From Corylus avellana (lineage: Eukaryota > Streptophyta > Magnoliopsida > Fagales > Betulaceae): a stretch of DNA of 64,000 nt. Position numbers and translations under genes: made by a program. Shown here piece by piece: positions 53,997-64,000 of this stretch. The DNA lies in assembly GCF_901000735.1 (NCBI RefSeq), contig NC_081541.1, forward strand, positions 20,063,841 to 20,127,840, given 5' to 3'. The notes beneath the pieces were generated by a model. The model searched no databases and was not told where the DNA came from. It worked only from the letters and a program-made list of their open reading frames with translations. How positions within the stretch are numbered: position 1 is the first letter of the stretch; every line of letters begins with the position of its first letter.

Positions 53997-54956
53997 TTGT
54001 TTGCCGAGTCCTCTTGTGGCGGCTGTGCTACGATGAGCATGAAGAAGATGAAGGGCATTGTCGACAATCAATGGGTGAAGAAGCATCTACGTCAAGTTCG
54101 TTTTGAGTTGGATCGGATCTTAGGTGGGCTGGTCCTAAAGCCTAAAGGTAAGCGAAACGAGGCTGGTTTAATGGATCTTGCGGGCTTAAAATCTGGTTTG
54201 GACAAAGGGCTGGATCCCGAGTTGGATCAAAGGCTGGCTATCAGGTTGGGTCATAGGCTGGATATCAGGTTGGATTTAGGGTTGGTTAGCGGGTCAGGTC
54301 ACCAATCGGATTCCAATTTGGATTATGCTCCGGATCTTGGCTCCAAATCAGGTCTGGAGCCCGATTTGGAACCTGGATCAGATTTGAGCATGGTTCCAGC
54401 ACCGGCTTTGGACCCAGATCGTGATTCTAGTCATGGTTTGGAGTCTTTGGAGGCTAAGGGGTCTGACCATGTGACTTTTTCTGACCCTCTTGTCTCAGTC
54501 CATCCCTCTTCTACGCTTTTATCTGGATCGGTCTTTGTGCCGGAGAATTCTATTATAATCTCTGAAGGGTTGCTAGCCTTGGGAGAGAGATTATGCTTGT
54601 CTCCAGGGAGTAGTATTCCGAAATTCAAGCAGACATTGAGTTACTACCAAAGAGCAAAGAAAGAAAGAGGAGTTCGGGTGAAAGATTCTTTTCTTGAGGT
54701 GGTGGAATCTTTTAATGCTCCGCGAGTAAAATGCCAATCTAAACCTGTTGCGGGGTTTATTGCTCAGATTTCATTGGAGGTTGCACCCATTGCAGCTCTA
54801 AAGAAGCCTGCTTCTAAGAATTCAAATCCAATGAGGGGAATTCTATGGCGATGGTTTCTTAACACAAGTTCGAAAAGTCCTCGTCGTCTCCAATTATTAA
54901 GGATGTCGGAGTTGTGGGGGGCCGCTCCTCAGTTTTGGATGATGCATTTAGGTTAG
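53997..54956 (+). pseudogene. Central ORF of the LINE ORF1-like pseudogene
   Basis: 319 open codons, the longest surviving part of the ORF1-like gene. It starts downstream of a frame break. Residues about 60-150 are a degenerate acidic repeat alternating G/R-L-D units. The C-terminal part (KFKQTLSYYQRAKKERG) resembles the linker before the basic tail. No enzymatic motif is seen. Confidence 0.5.
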
Positions 54957-55213
54957 GGTAAGTTCAAGAAGACGATGATTGGGATGGGGATTTGTCCCCC
55001 AATCCCCTTGATTGGGTGTTGGATTTCAATGAAGAGGAGGATCCGATTTCGGCGTTGTTGGTTGACGTGAAATAGGATTTTATTCAGGAAATATAGGTTG
55101 CGCAGCCTAAGACTAAGGAGAAGAGGAAGCTGTTGAATTTAGAAAGCTTCATTAACTATAGCCTTGCTAGCGCGTCTGCTCGGAGAAGGAAGGGCAAGAC
55201 TATGGTGTCGTAG

Positions 55214-55707
55214 CACTTCGTGTAGGTTTTGAGGGCTGTTGGGTGTTTGTGATGAGGGCTTTGGGTGCGTCGTTTTTCTTTTTAGTGTACATAGGGGCAC
55301 CTTATAAAAAGAGTGTGAGTTGTAACTCCTCTCAATGTGGTGCACTTTTTGTTACAAGCATGTAAGAACTCAACCTGTACCGCATGTCTGGTTTGTACGA
55401 CCCGAGGAGGAGGCTGTCTTCCACCTCCCAAGGAATCGTAAAGTAAAGGAATAGACTCTTTTGGGCTCATTGTGTTTCTAATCCATTTATTCAGTTTGTG
55501 CTCGGCTTGTTTTGGTCTATCATGTTCATTAGTCCAAAATTTCCAGTTTTATTCTTGGACCCATCAAAATCCTTTAAATACACCAGACATATTCGGCTCG
55601 AGATCAATTGAAATTTTGGACCTTGAAAATGCATCCCGGTTGAAAAAATCAGAGCTCAGAAATGCAGCCCAACTGACAATATGAGGCCTTAAACTTACTG
55701 CGTAATT
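55214..55707. other. Non-coding flank between ORF1 pseudogene and MITE
   Basis: Contains taggggcaccttataaaaagagtg near 55300, possibly the 3' UTR of the LINE-type element. Nothing else is recognisable. Confidence 0.35.
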
Positions 55708-56314
55708 GAGGAAAAAAAAAAAAAAAACCTTTGAAACTAACGGTTATTTGCAATAGTCTCATAATGTTCAAAATGTACTAAAATAGTTATTAAACTATCA
55801 AAGTGTGTCAAAAAGGCCACATCTTTTTTTATATTCCTATAATACCCATATTCTTTTAAAAACTAAAGAAAAAATTAATAAAATAAAAAATAAACAAATG
55901 TATTTTTTAAACACAAAAGAAAAAAAAAAAAAACCAAGGGACAAATAAATGCAAAATGTTTTTTTTTGGAATAAATAAAAAATTAGTCACTATAATTGGC
56001 TTAGATTACAAATCTCTTGTGCGGTGTAAAAAAATATGGATAAATGCAAAATCAAACCATGTGGTTGGCTCAACTTACGGCCACCTCTTTCCAATTTTTT
56101 TTTTTTTTTTTGAAAAATTATGATTATTTTTTTTAATTTTTTCAAATTTTAGTTTTAGTTTTTAAAAGAATAAGGGTATTATAGAAATATAGAAAAAGAT
56201 GTGGCTTTTTGACACACTTTGGTAGTTTGATGGGCTACTTTAGCACATTTTGAATATCGTGGGGCTCTTTAAAAAACGACTTTTAGTTTTGAGGGCTTTT
56301 TTATATTTTTCCCT
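55708..56314. mobile_element. Long-terminal-inverted-repeat element, about 600 bp
   Basis: Arms of roughly 150-170 bp (about 55708-55880 and 56145-56314) are inverted copies sharing aaagtgtgtcaaaaa.gccacatctttt, tataatacc.tattcttttaaaaact and ttcaaaatgt.ctaaa. The centre is AT-rich and non-coding. Long arms of this type are common in MULE-derived MITEs. Target duplication is not clear. Confidence 0.65.
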
Positions 56315-58111
56315 TGAAAAAACCAAATCTAAATTAGTCCAATTGAGAAAACCACAATTTGGTTGCACAATCATCTTTATTTTCCTACCACATAGCATCG
56401 TAACAGACTTTAATACTCAAATAAAACTAATATACATACCATAAGAGAAAAATGAATAGTATCAATAATTTGCTCATATTTTTCTACAAATTTAATAGAT
56501 TAACTATTAAATTTGTGGATTTCACCATTTATTTATGTGAAATTTGCATAAGTTCACAAATTTAACTGTTGATTTGCAAGATGATATAAAAAAATATAGG
56601 CAAACAATTGACACCATTTATTTCTCATACTATAATAATCTAGGGAGAATAAACGGTGTTTCTGGCCGGTCTGAAGTTTTCCAGCAATGTAACATTGACC
56701 ATTTACTAGTACTGTTTTGGCTAGTGCCAACTGATTTGTTCGTTTTGGGCTGATTTTAGTTGTGTTCCGGCTGATACATGCCTTTTTCAACTGGTTTAGA
56801 ATCAAATAGTCACCTAGGTTTTCAAAAAGTCACAAATAGTACATATGGAAAGCAAATAAACCCACTTGGTATTTCTATCAAAATTCTGTTAGTTTTTTAA
56901 TGGAGCGCCACATCACCCTTACATGTGGCGTGATACTTGTGGTTTCAAAACGGCACATGGCATGGTACCTGGGTTTTTGGGTGCCACGTCATATTTATAA
57001 CAAAAAAACCAAAAAAAAAAAAAAAAAAGAGCTAGGGTGGCTAGCCACCCCGTTTGGCCTAGGGGTGGTTCAGTCACTCCCAATGGCCAAATAAAAATAA
57101 ATAAATAAATAAATAAAAATTGAGGGTTTGGCCCTTGAGCCACCCCCACGGACCTAGGGGTGGCAAAATGGGTACCCATACACGACCCGATTATGACCCG
57201 CGGGTACCCGTTATACGATTAGCCTATACCCTGACACGACCCGTTTAGCTAAACGGGTAATCGGGTTTGACACGATTATGACACGAAAATAACCGAGTAA
57301 CCCGATACGACCCGTTTTACCCGTTTAAAATAACCGGGTATAAACGGGTAGACACGACCCGACACGACACGATTACCCTAAACTATAAATTTTTTTTAAA
57401 AAAAATTAAAATTCAAAATTGTAATAATAATACTAATACATCAATATAGTCAATGCAAAAAATTGAGTTCTAAGAGATTAAAGGCTTTAATAAAGGATAA
57501 GAAAAAAAAAAAAATTGGAAAGTGACCGTAATTGACAAATTGTACTCCAAAATAAATTACTAAACTCATAATTTCACCTAAACTTAAAAGTTAAAAGTTA
57601 AAACAAGTAAGTTCATTTATTAAAATAGTCCACTTATAATTTAGTCCCACATATAACAAAAGTGTTAAAAAATTAATTTGAACAAAGATACAAATTCTTA
57701 GACATTTTTTTTAGCATCCAATCATGGGCCAAGACTCAATATTTTTGAATTCCATGAGAGCCATAGAAGACCAAGACCCTTATTTAATTGTGCAAATACA
57801 TTTATCAAAATGTGTAATATAATAGAATAGTTATAAGGGTCTTGGTCTTCTAAGTAAGTAAACTCAGTAAAGTAACTAAGTAAGTAAACTGACGTGAGGT
57901 GAGAGTCGTGCATGAGCTGCTGCCGGGTCCAGAAAAAAAACCAAGAAAAAAAACCGGGTTGGCGGGTCCAGAAAAAAGATTAAACCGGTCTGGCGTGGTC
58001 AACCGGGCCAAAGAATCACAACGTGGTCCGATCGGTCGCACTGCCAGAAAGACGAATTGAAGTCTTTAACGGGTGGACCCGGACATGCACTCAACTCGAT
58101 TAGCCCAAACC

Positions 58112-58131
58112 NNNNNNNNNNNNNNNNNNNN
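58112..58131. other. Sequence gap, 20 N
   Basis: Lies at the right end of the first hAT-like unit, where the second copy continues into its terminus. Confidence 0.98.
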
Positions 58132-58805
58132 TAAATAAATAATAGTTTCGTTTTATCTAAGAAAAGGAGTAGAAAATGAAATCTTATTGTCTCATTTTCA
58201 TTTTTTCTCTCTATTCTAACTCCCGCATTCTAAAAAAAGAAACTTAAAATGTAAAGCGAATATTATGGGCACTTAGTTAAAACAAATTGCCTTTCGTGTG
58301 CGTCTCGATTCATAGTTATTAAAATTCCTCATTTGCAAAGTGTATATATGGAATAAAAACATTATCCGCTCACTCTATGGTTGTGTTTGGTTTGTGAAAT
58401 GGGTATTTTATTGGAAAAATGAATAGGTATTACTGAAAATAGAAAATGTTGAAATGAAATAAGTATTCAAATTCTTTAGTTTGATAGCAAAACATATTTT
58501 ATAATTAGAATTGGACTAAAAAGCCTATTTGATTTCTAATTTTTATAAAACTCAATTTTTCAAAAAAAAAAAAAAAGCGTTGAATGAAAAAAAAAATAAT
58601 AAATAAATCAAATGAATTTCAATTTTTCTAAGGGCCATAGCATGCACTGGGGTGGCGTGGCCCCCCCTAGAGGACCTGATCGTGGCCCTCTGGCCACCCT
58701 CGATTCCCATCATGCGCCACCCCCAGTAAGAATCGGGGTGGCACATCTCACCAGAGCCTTTTGCCCGTATCTCTACTGCGAGGCCCTCTAGGGATGGTGC
58801 TGCTG
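58132..58805. other. Spacer between the two hAT-like units
   Basis: AT-rich DNA with no gene, followed at 58650-58805 by a GC-rich block of ggggtggc and gccacccc motifs, the same vocabulary as 8365-8485. Confidence 0.45.
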
Positions 58806-59834
58806 GGGGTGGCAAAATGAGTACCTGACACGACCCGATTATGACCCACGGGTACCCATTACACGATTAGCCTATATCCAGACACGACCCGTTTAGCTAA
58901 ACGGGTAATCGGGTTTGACACGATTATGACACGAAAATAACCGAGTAACCCGACACGACCCGTTTTACCCGTTTAAAATAACCGGGTCTAAACGGGTAGA
59001 CACAACCCGACAAGACCCGATTACCCTAAACTATAAAATTAAAAATTAAAAATAAAAAATAAATTTCAAAATTGTAATAATAATACTAATACATCAATAT
59101 AGTCAATGAAAAAAATTGAGTTCTAAGATATTAAAGGCTTTAATAAAGGATAAGAAAAAAAAAAAATATGGAAAGTGACCGTAATTGACAAATTGTACTT
59201 CAAAATAAATTACTAAACTCATAATTTCACCTAAACTTAAAAGTTAAAAGTTAAAACAAGTAAGTTCATTTATTAAAATAGTCCACTTATAATTTAGTCC
59301 CACATGTAACAAAAGTGTTAAAAAATTAATTTGAACAAAGATACAAATTCTCAGACATTTTTTTTAGCATCCAACCTTGGGCCAAGACTCAATATTTTTG
59401 AATTCCATGAGAGCCATAGAAGACCAAGACCCTTATTTAATTGTGCAAATACATTTATCAAAATGTGTAATATAATAGAATAGTTATAAGGGTCTTGGTC
59501 TTCTAAGTAAGTAAACTCAGTAAAGTAACTAAGTAAGTAAACTGACGTGAGGTGAGAGTCGTGCATGAGCTGCTGCCGGGTCCAGAAAAAAAACCAAGAA
59601 AAAAAACCGGGTTGGCGGGTCCAGAAAAAAGATTATTAAAAAAAAATTGGCCCCGCTGTCAACCACTAAACTCCACGATAGCATCAGAACCGACGGGTCG
59701 ACCTGCCAGACACGAAATTTCTGAGTCTTAATCGGGTAGACCCGATTACGACCCGAACTCGATTAGCCCAAACCCAATACCTGTTTTTTCATGTCGGATT
59801 CGCAGGTCGTGTCAAAATTGCCGGCCCTACCCAC

Positions 59835-60025
59835 GGTCTTTGGGGGTGCTTTAGCCACCCCCAAGGCCAAACCTTCAAAAAAAGACATTGAGGGTTTGGC
59901 CGTTGGGGGTGGCCTAACCACCCCCATGGCCCAAGGGGGTGGTTCAAACACCCTTAGACCGGCCGTCTGCGGGTGGCCGAACCACCCCCAAGGGCCTTGA
60001 GGGTGTCTAAACCACCCCCTTGGGC
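59835..60025. repeat. Array of about five short GC-rich hairpins
   Basis: Successive units such as gggggtggcctaaccaccccc, each a 7-8-bp inverted repeat around a 5-7-nt centre, recur at roughly 35-45-bp intervals with small changes. Related units occur near 57030-57155. The pattern suggests expansion of a hairpin-forming monomer inside the foldback element. Confidence 0.6.
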
Positions 60026-60056
60026 CAAGTTGGTTTGTTGACCTACTGCCAAACTC

Positions 60057-60058
<2 letters not shown>

Positions 60059-60095
<37 letters not shown>
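60059..60095. repeat. (TA)n microsatellite
   Basis: About 17 TA units at the inner side of the right foldback arm. Confidence 0.9.
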
Positions 60096-60098
<3 letters not shown>

Positions 60099-60475
60099 AT
60101 TTATTCTCTAAAGTGTTCTGCCACCCCTAGCTCTCCTTCATTTTTTTTTTTTTTTAATACGACGGACATTCAAAAATTCAGGTACCACGCCATGTGACGC
60201 CTTAAAACCACAAGTACCACACCACGTGTAATGGTGACGTGGCACTTCATTAAAAAACCTAACAGAATCTTGACGGATGTACCAACTGGGTTTATTTGCT
60301 TATCACAGGTATCATTTTTTACATTTTTAAAAACCCAAGTGGTTATTTGATTTTAGTGCAAACTACAGGTACTCTGAAAAAGTATTTACCCCTAAAATGT
60401 AATAGAGGGTGTGCATGTTTGGGTGAATTACACAAAACTTAACATTTTAAAATGACAAATATACACCTTCCTATA

Positions 60476-60712
60476 TTATTTACACCATGATTTAGGATCT
60501 TTGGAATCATAACCCTCTAATTTCACAAAATGATCACTCTTTCGATTGTTCTTAGATGACTTTCTTGTACCAAGTGGATCGACGATCGAATTACCTGGCA
60601 TGACAATATTTGTACAAGGTGTTTCGCAAATGAGAGAAAATGTTTCATTTTCTTCCATTGAATGGAACCAATAGGTGATACATTTGAGTCCATTTATGGA
60701 AAATATTGACAA
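60476..60712 (-). pseudogene. Possible hAT-type BED zinc-finger fragment
   Basis: A 78-codon frame containing RKSSKNNRKSDHFVKLEGYD and DPKSWCK, which resembles the start of a BED zinc finger of hAT transposases (aromatic-x-x-F-x-K ... C). The second cysteine and the histidines do not follow in frame. This is weak similarity only. Confidence 0.3.
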
Positions 60713-61959
60713 TTAGTATATGTTACACGTCATATGCATCATAATTACATGGTTGGACAGCAGTTTTTGTCAAGCTTACAATTTGATACATCAAAAGAAA
60801 AAAAATAAAAAAAAAATATAAAAAAAATAACAAAGAAAGTTCACACTACTCATATACAATCCAGCAATATACGTTAGAAAAAAGTTGGTATGCAGTCAAT
60901 CCAACAACGTAACAAAATCGAAAATTTGGTATCAAGCAACCAGTATTCATGATTGTCTCAAGTTCAATCAACATACCTGAGTTAATCTTACTAGAACTAA
61001 TTTAGGCTTACATTTCGATCCTATTTGGGATTTACATTAGGAGAAAAAGTTTTTGACAATAGACATTTTGTTTGTACAACCATGTCAAAAAGCTTTATTA
61101 CGGAAAAGTAGTTGAGTTATTTGGTAACTACATGTCCTAGTGCTTTTTGACTATTACTAATGTTTGGTAATAAGACCAAAAAAATGCTTTTAGTAGTAAA
61201 AATGATGAAAAAGGACATGTAATGCTTTTTTTTTTTTTAAATTTTTATTTTGTAGCAACCCTTATATATTTATATTAAAATGGCTAATGTGATCTATTTT
61301 AATTTGTAGTGGTTTAATTTCATACTTTTAACTTGAAATATGTAGTTAATGTTCAACATGTTATCTTTTTTGGGTCTTTTCTCCGATTATTTCTAATTGT
61401 ACTCTTTTATGGGTTTTTGTTTAACTTGTGATAAGACTCTACTTTTTATTTTATCTTATTTTTCTTCTTTTTATCCGTCCTTTTGGAGTTTGGAGCTTGG
61501 AATAATGATGACCTCTTATTGACAGAGTGTGTAAGATTGCATATATTTGTGTTTTAATGGGAGGGAGAGAATTTGTTATGTTTGATGGGTATTTGATATA
61601 CACTCATTATATTAAGCTAATGATATATATATATTGCCAAAAAAAAAAAAAAATCAACACAATACTAGTTTGACAGAACAATGGAAAATAAGAGTGTAAC
61701 TCCGCTTAGGGTTGAAATAATTAGGGTTAGAGCAAAATATCATCCAACAAACATACCATAATAAAAAGTTACTTTAAGGGCGCCTTCAAATAACATTCAA
61801 TAACGTTAGTTCTTTCGTATATGGTCTCCAATAATTGATGTATATAAACTTTTAATATATAAAATAAATAATAGCAAAAAGAAATGCCTAGTAGATGAGA
61901 GATTTCACCATTCCCTATTCTTTTAATGGGTAGCAAATCATCATCATCATCATATATGG
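60713..61959. other. AT-rich intergenic DNA, nothing recognised
   Basis: I see homopolymer runs and no gene, repeat arm or transposon end that can be supported. Confidence 0.5.
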
Positions 61960-62245
61960 TTAGAACTCAACATCTGTTATTGTATGCTTTCTAATGAAGT
62001 TATGAAGAACTATAGACGCAATTACGATTTTCACTTGTTTATCATAAGGAAAACTAGGCATGTTATGCAATATCTTCCATTTATTTTTTCGCACTCAAAA
62101 TGTTCTTTCAATAATGCATCTGATTAATGAATGTGCATGATTAATATTCCATGCATACCCCTCAGTTGGCTTCTGAGATGCAAGTTTGGTAGGTGATACA
62201 TCTCTTCTTTATATGACTCCATGGTATCGTTTAATATAAAGATAT
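61960..62245 (-). pseudogene. PIF/Harbinger transposase C-terminal fragment
   Basis: Read on the minus strand, one frame gives SYKEEMYHLPN. After a frame change it gives GYAWNINHAHSLIRCIIERT, then F, an in-frame TGA, and KWKILHNMPSFPYDKQ and IVIASIVLHNFIRKH before a TAA at 61962-61960. HSxxRxxIERxFGVxKxRWxIL and the IVxASxxLHNFIR tail are hallmarks of the DDE_Tnp_4 (HARBI1-like) transposase. One frameshift and one nonsense codon show it is dead. It is too broken to appear as an ORF. Confidence 0.75.
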
Positions 62246-62297
62246 CATGTTTCTACTAAGTAATATTCACATGCACAAATATACAAAATATTGGTCA

Positions 62298-62298
<1 letters not shown>

Positions 62299-62337
<39 letters not shown>

Positions 62338-62430
62338 NNNNNNNNNNNNNNNNNNNNNNNNNNNNNNNNNNNNNNNNNNNNNNNNNNNNNNNNNNNNNNN
62401 AAAAAAAAAAAAAAAAAAGAAAAAGAAAAG
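62299..62430. repeat. Poly-A tract interrupted by a 63-N gap (62338-62400)
   Basis: About 39 A before and 18 A after the N run, so the gap probably reflects a homopolymer that could not be assembled. Confidence 0.9.
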
Positions 62431-62437
62431 AAAAGAA

Positions 62438-62835
62438 GGGAAAATTATAGTTTACCGCCCTAAAGTTGACAGCGTTTTTCACTTCGAACACCAAAGTTTC
62501 AATTTTGCAATCCACCCCCCCAAAGTTCCAATTTTTTGCAATTTGACCAATTGTATCCAAAACTTCCCATATTGCCCATAATTTTTATTTATTTTTATTT
62601 TTTATAAAAAATCGGGGTGGCTCCATCTGGCCATTTTTACACCCCAATTTTTATTTTTATTTTTTTTTTCACAAAAAAAAAAAAAAAAATCAGGGGCAAT
62701 ATGGGAATTTGAGGATAATATTGGTCGAATTGAAAAAAATTGAAACTTTGTGGGAGTGGATTGCAAAAATTGAAACTTTAATGTTCAAATTGAAAAACGC
62801 TGTCAACTTTGGGAGGGTAAACTGTAATTTTCCCC
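62438..62835. mobile_element. Long-TIR MITE (MULE-type), about 400 bp
   Basis: Ends gggaaaattatagtttacc and, inverted, ggggaaaattacagtttacc. Arms of about 150 bp share aaagttgacagcgttttt, aaagtttcaatttt.gcaatccac and cccatattgccc. The centre includes a short cggggtggct block. It is non-coding, and A-rich flanks hide the target duplication. Confidence 0.8.
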
Positions 62836-63118
62836 AAAAAAAAGTAGAAAAAACATATATTTATTTTGTATATTTCAAATATGTAATTATTATTAAATAC
62901 AAACCTCTAGGTGGGTGTAAAAATCGCAATTCTTCCTTTTGTATAACTTCCAAAAAAATACGTATATCATGTGCAATACCTTTTCATCCAACCCAAACAA
63001 AGGTGAAAGGCATATGAAAATCATAAACAAACATAACATTTTGAGTAAGAATTTATTTTCGACCAATATATAGTATTTGTTTTTATGGGAAAATTGTAAC
63101 TGACACATGAGTTCCATC

Positions 63119-63756
63119 TGTTGACGTGTGGGTCTGCCTTTCACCCATCAAGTAATTATGGGCCCCACTTGCTTTGTCCCATTCCTTTTAGGTTTTGAAA
63201 TTCTCTCCAAGTTCTATTAGTATTTGGATTTATTCATAGCCGACTTGTGCTTGGAGTATGCAGCGCTGACTTTCTTACCTATATATAAGGGCATGTGTCC
63301 TTTAGTGCAAGCAAGCATACATAGCTGCACAAGAGAAAAAAGAAGAAGAGAAAGAGTGGGCTACTCTGTGTGATAGAAATGGGTGTCAATTGTTTTCTTC
63401 TTGGTTTTGAAGGAGCCAAACAAGAGAGAAAAAGAAAGGATGCTACTGTGGGAAAGAGAAAAATAGAGAGCAACTGCCGTCTTGTCTAAGCAAAAGAAGA
63501 GTTTGTATTTATGTCTTTTGTATTCTCTTTTGGAGAATAATCTCTATTGTGTGATAGTGAGATTTTGGTGTGTTGGAGTCTGAGTGATTTTCTCTCTACT
63601 ATATTTTTGTACTCCATCTTTCATAGTGAATTTCTTCATGATTTCCTTCGCCAATAGACGTACCTCACATTAAGGAACTACTTAAATTTTGGTATTATTT
63701 TGTGTGTGATTGTTCTCGCCTTATTTACCATAATTGTGATTGTTTTTTACACAACA
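63119..63756 (+). mobile_element. 5' LTR of a Ty1-copia retrotransposon
   Basis: Begins TGTTG and ends CAACA (inverted LTR termini), 638 bp. A TATA box (tatatataagg, 63290-63300) lies inside, with a transcribed-leader-like purine/pyrimidine stretch after it. Followed after 2 nt by a primer-binding site and then gag. The element continues beyond the window; the 5-bp target duplication would start from ccatc (63114-63118) at the left. Confidence 0.85.
63290..63300 (+). promoter_or_regulatory. TATA box of the LTR promoter
   Basis: tatatataagg at a sensible place within the LTR, about 170 bp from its start. Confidence 0.6.
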
Positions 63757-63758
63757 AT

Positions 63759-63769
63759 TGGTATCAGAG
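63759..63769 (+). other. Primer-binding site (initiator tRNA-Met)
   Basis: tggtatcagag matches the standard plant copia PBS, complementary to the 3' end of initiator methionine tRNA, placed 2 nt after the LTR. Confidence 0.85.
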
Positions 63770-63791
63770 TTCAGGTTTGGGAATCGAATTA

Positions 63792-64000
63792 ATGGAAAAT
63801 ATGGTGAGTACCAAGTTTGAAGTTGAGAAGTTCAATGAGAAGAACAATTTCTCTCTTTGGCTAAGAAGGATGAAGGATTTGTTGATTCGGCAAGGAGTCC
63901 ACAAGGCGTTATTGGGAAAGGCGAAGAAACCCGAGAAGATGGACAATGATGTTTGGGAAGAGATGGATGCAAAGGCTGCTAGTGCGATCCGTCTGAATTT
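63792..64000 (+). CDS. Ty1-copia gag, N-terminal part (runs off the window)
   Basis: 69 open codons from ATG 63792 to the window end. MENMVSTKFEVEKF, NNFSLWLRRMKDLLIRQGV and WEEMDAKAASAIRLNL match the capsid start of plant copia Gag-Pol polyproteins. The open frame, intact LTR ends and clear PBS suggest a fairly young element. The rest of gag, protease, integrase, RT and RNase H should follow outside. Confidence 0.88.
   Translation, partial: MENMVSTKFEVEKFNEKNNFSLWLRRMKDLLIRQGVHKALLGKAKKPEKMDNDVWEEMDAKAASAIRLN

Larger units (their letters stand above)
52421..55213 (+). pseudogene. LINE ORF1-like (gag-type) pseudogene, split by a hAT insertion
   Basis: Before the hAT element the frame reads LIDRRFSVEAKSFSFSEKEG; after it comes VILVGHQGVAWLVAKVEEA, then WIIWIPEGGHGRGWRWFVG, resembling the N-terminal ORF1 domain of plant L1 elements. 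A 319-codon open part (53997-54956) is hydrophilic, with an imperfect GLD/RLD repeat. The end, FINYSLASASARRRKGKTMV, matches the usual basic ORF1 tail. Frameshifts and stops occur throughout and no endonuclease or RT follows. The 5' limit is uncertain and overlaps the 3' flank of the CCA-adding enzyme. Confidence 0.6.
57155..59829. mobile_element. hAT-like non-autonomous unit present twice (57155-58111 and 58806-59829)
   Basis: Each copy begins (t)aggggtggcaaaatg and then carries acacgacccg and the perfect palindrome ACCCGTTTAGCTAAACGGGT. The second ends gccggcccta at 59829, complementary to hAT-type TAGGG ends. cccacgg lies just outside the outer left end (57145-57151) and outer right end (59830-59836), as if the pair sits in one target site. 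The first copy runs into a 20-N gap. Each contains a 20-bp perfect stem (57764-57783 with 57833-57852; 59417-59436 with 59486-59505). Confidence 0.65.
56795..60345. mobile_element. Composite foldback element with about 190-bp inverted arms
   Basis: The left arm (about 56800-56990) and right arm (about 60135-60345) are diverged inverted copies, sharing agcaaataaaccca.ttggta, ttctgttag.ttttttaatg, acttgtggttt and catgg.gtggtacct. The right arm continues outward (gggtaaatactttttcagagtacctg on the minus strand) further than the left, which appears truncated. The interior holds GGGGTGG/CCACCCC hairpins and two copies of a hAT-like unit. No transposase is visible, so it would need help in trans. 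Confidence 0.6.

Noticed and set aside
1..64000. tRNA, rRNA, CRISPR array, prokaryotic operon or organelle sequence
   Set aside because: None seen; all recognisable content is plant nuclear gene or transposable element.

Overview
This window is nuclear DNA from a flowering plant, most likely a woody eudicot. The evidence is one intron-rich plant housekeeping gene with GT-AG introns and an AT-rich background saturated with plant transposable elements: L1-type LINEs, hAT, MULE, PIF/Harbinger, a tRNA-derived SINE and Ty1-copia. No rRNA, tRNA, CRISPR or bacterial gene is visible. The species cannot be named from sequence alone; the LINE family resembles those of woody eudicots, but that is only an impression.

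Layout. 1-2672: right-hand part of an autonomous-type hAT transposon with a zinc-finger/DUF4371 transposase on the minus strand, inserted into a MULE transposase gene (2673-5576, plus strand). The MULE gene ends in an array of near-identical in-phase mini-exons. 6136-6740 (minus) is a four-part GRF zinc-finger/membrane-anchor gene too fragmented for ORF calling. 6741-12100 is mostly non-coding, with a run of hairpins and several small tandem duplications.

12210-48306 (plus) is the only recognisable intact host gene: a CCA-adding tRNA nucleotidyltransferase of 15 exons, 566 codons in one continuous reading frame, spread over 36 kb. Its introns are swollen by retroposons. Intron 8 (14 kb) holds a Russian-doll nest of four LINEs. 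Intron 12 (12.4 kb) holds three more LINEs, one with an uninterrupted 885-codon reverse-transcriptase ORF, plus a Tourist-like MITE, a SINE and an old segmental triplication. Splice sites and frame of the host gene survive all of this.

45158-49134 recurs at 49235-52920 across a run of exactly 100 N, so the last three exons appear twice. The copies end exactly at the gap and differ by a SINE insertion, a 21-bp duplication and scattered SNPs. This looks like two unmerged overlapping contigs or haplotypes rather than a biological duplication.

52421-55213 (plus) is a LINE ORF1-like pseudogene split by a non-autonomous hAT element. 55708-62835 is a non-coding mosaic: two long-TIR elements, a 3.5-kb foldback structure containing two copies of a hAT-like unit with a perfect 20-bp stem, a GC-rich hairpin array, and a decayed PIF/Harbinger transposase fragment. 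The window ends in the 5' LTR, primer-binding site and gag start of a Ty1-copia retrotransposon (63119-64000).

No clearly new biological system was found. The most unusual observations are the symmetric mini-exon array of the MULE gene, the datable LINE nest inside an intact essential gene, the SINE present/absent pair that doubles as an assembly diagnostic, and the duplicated foldback unit.
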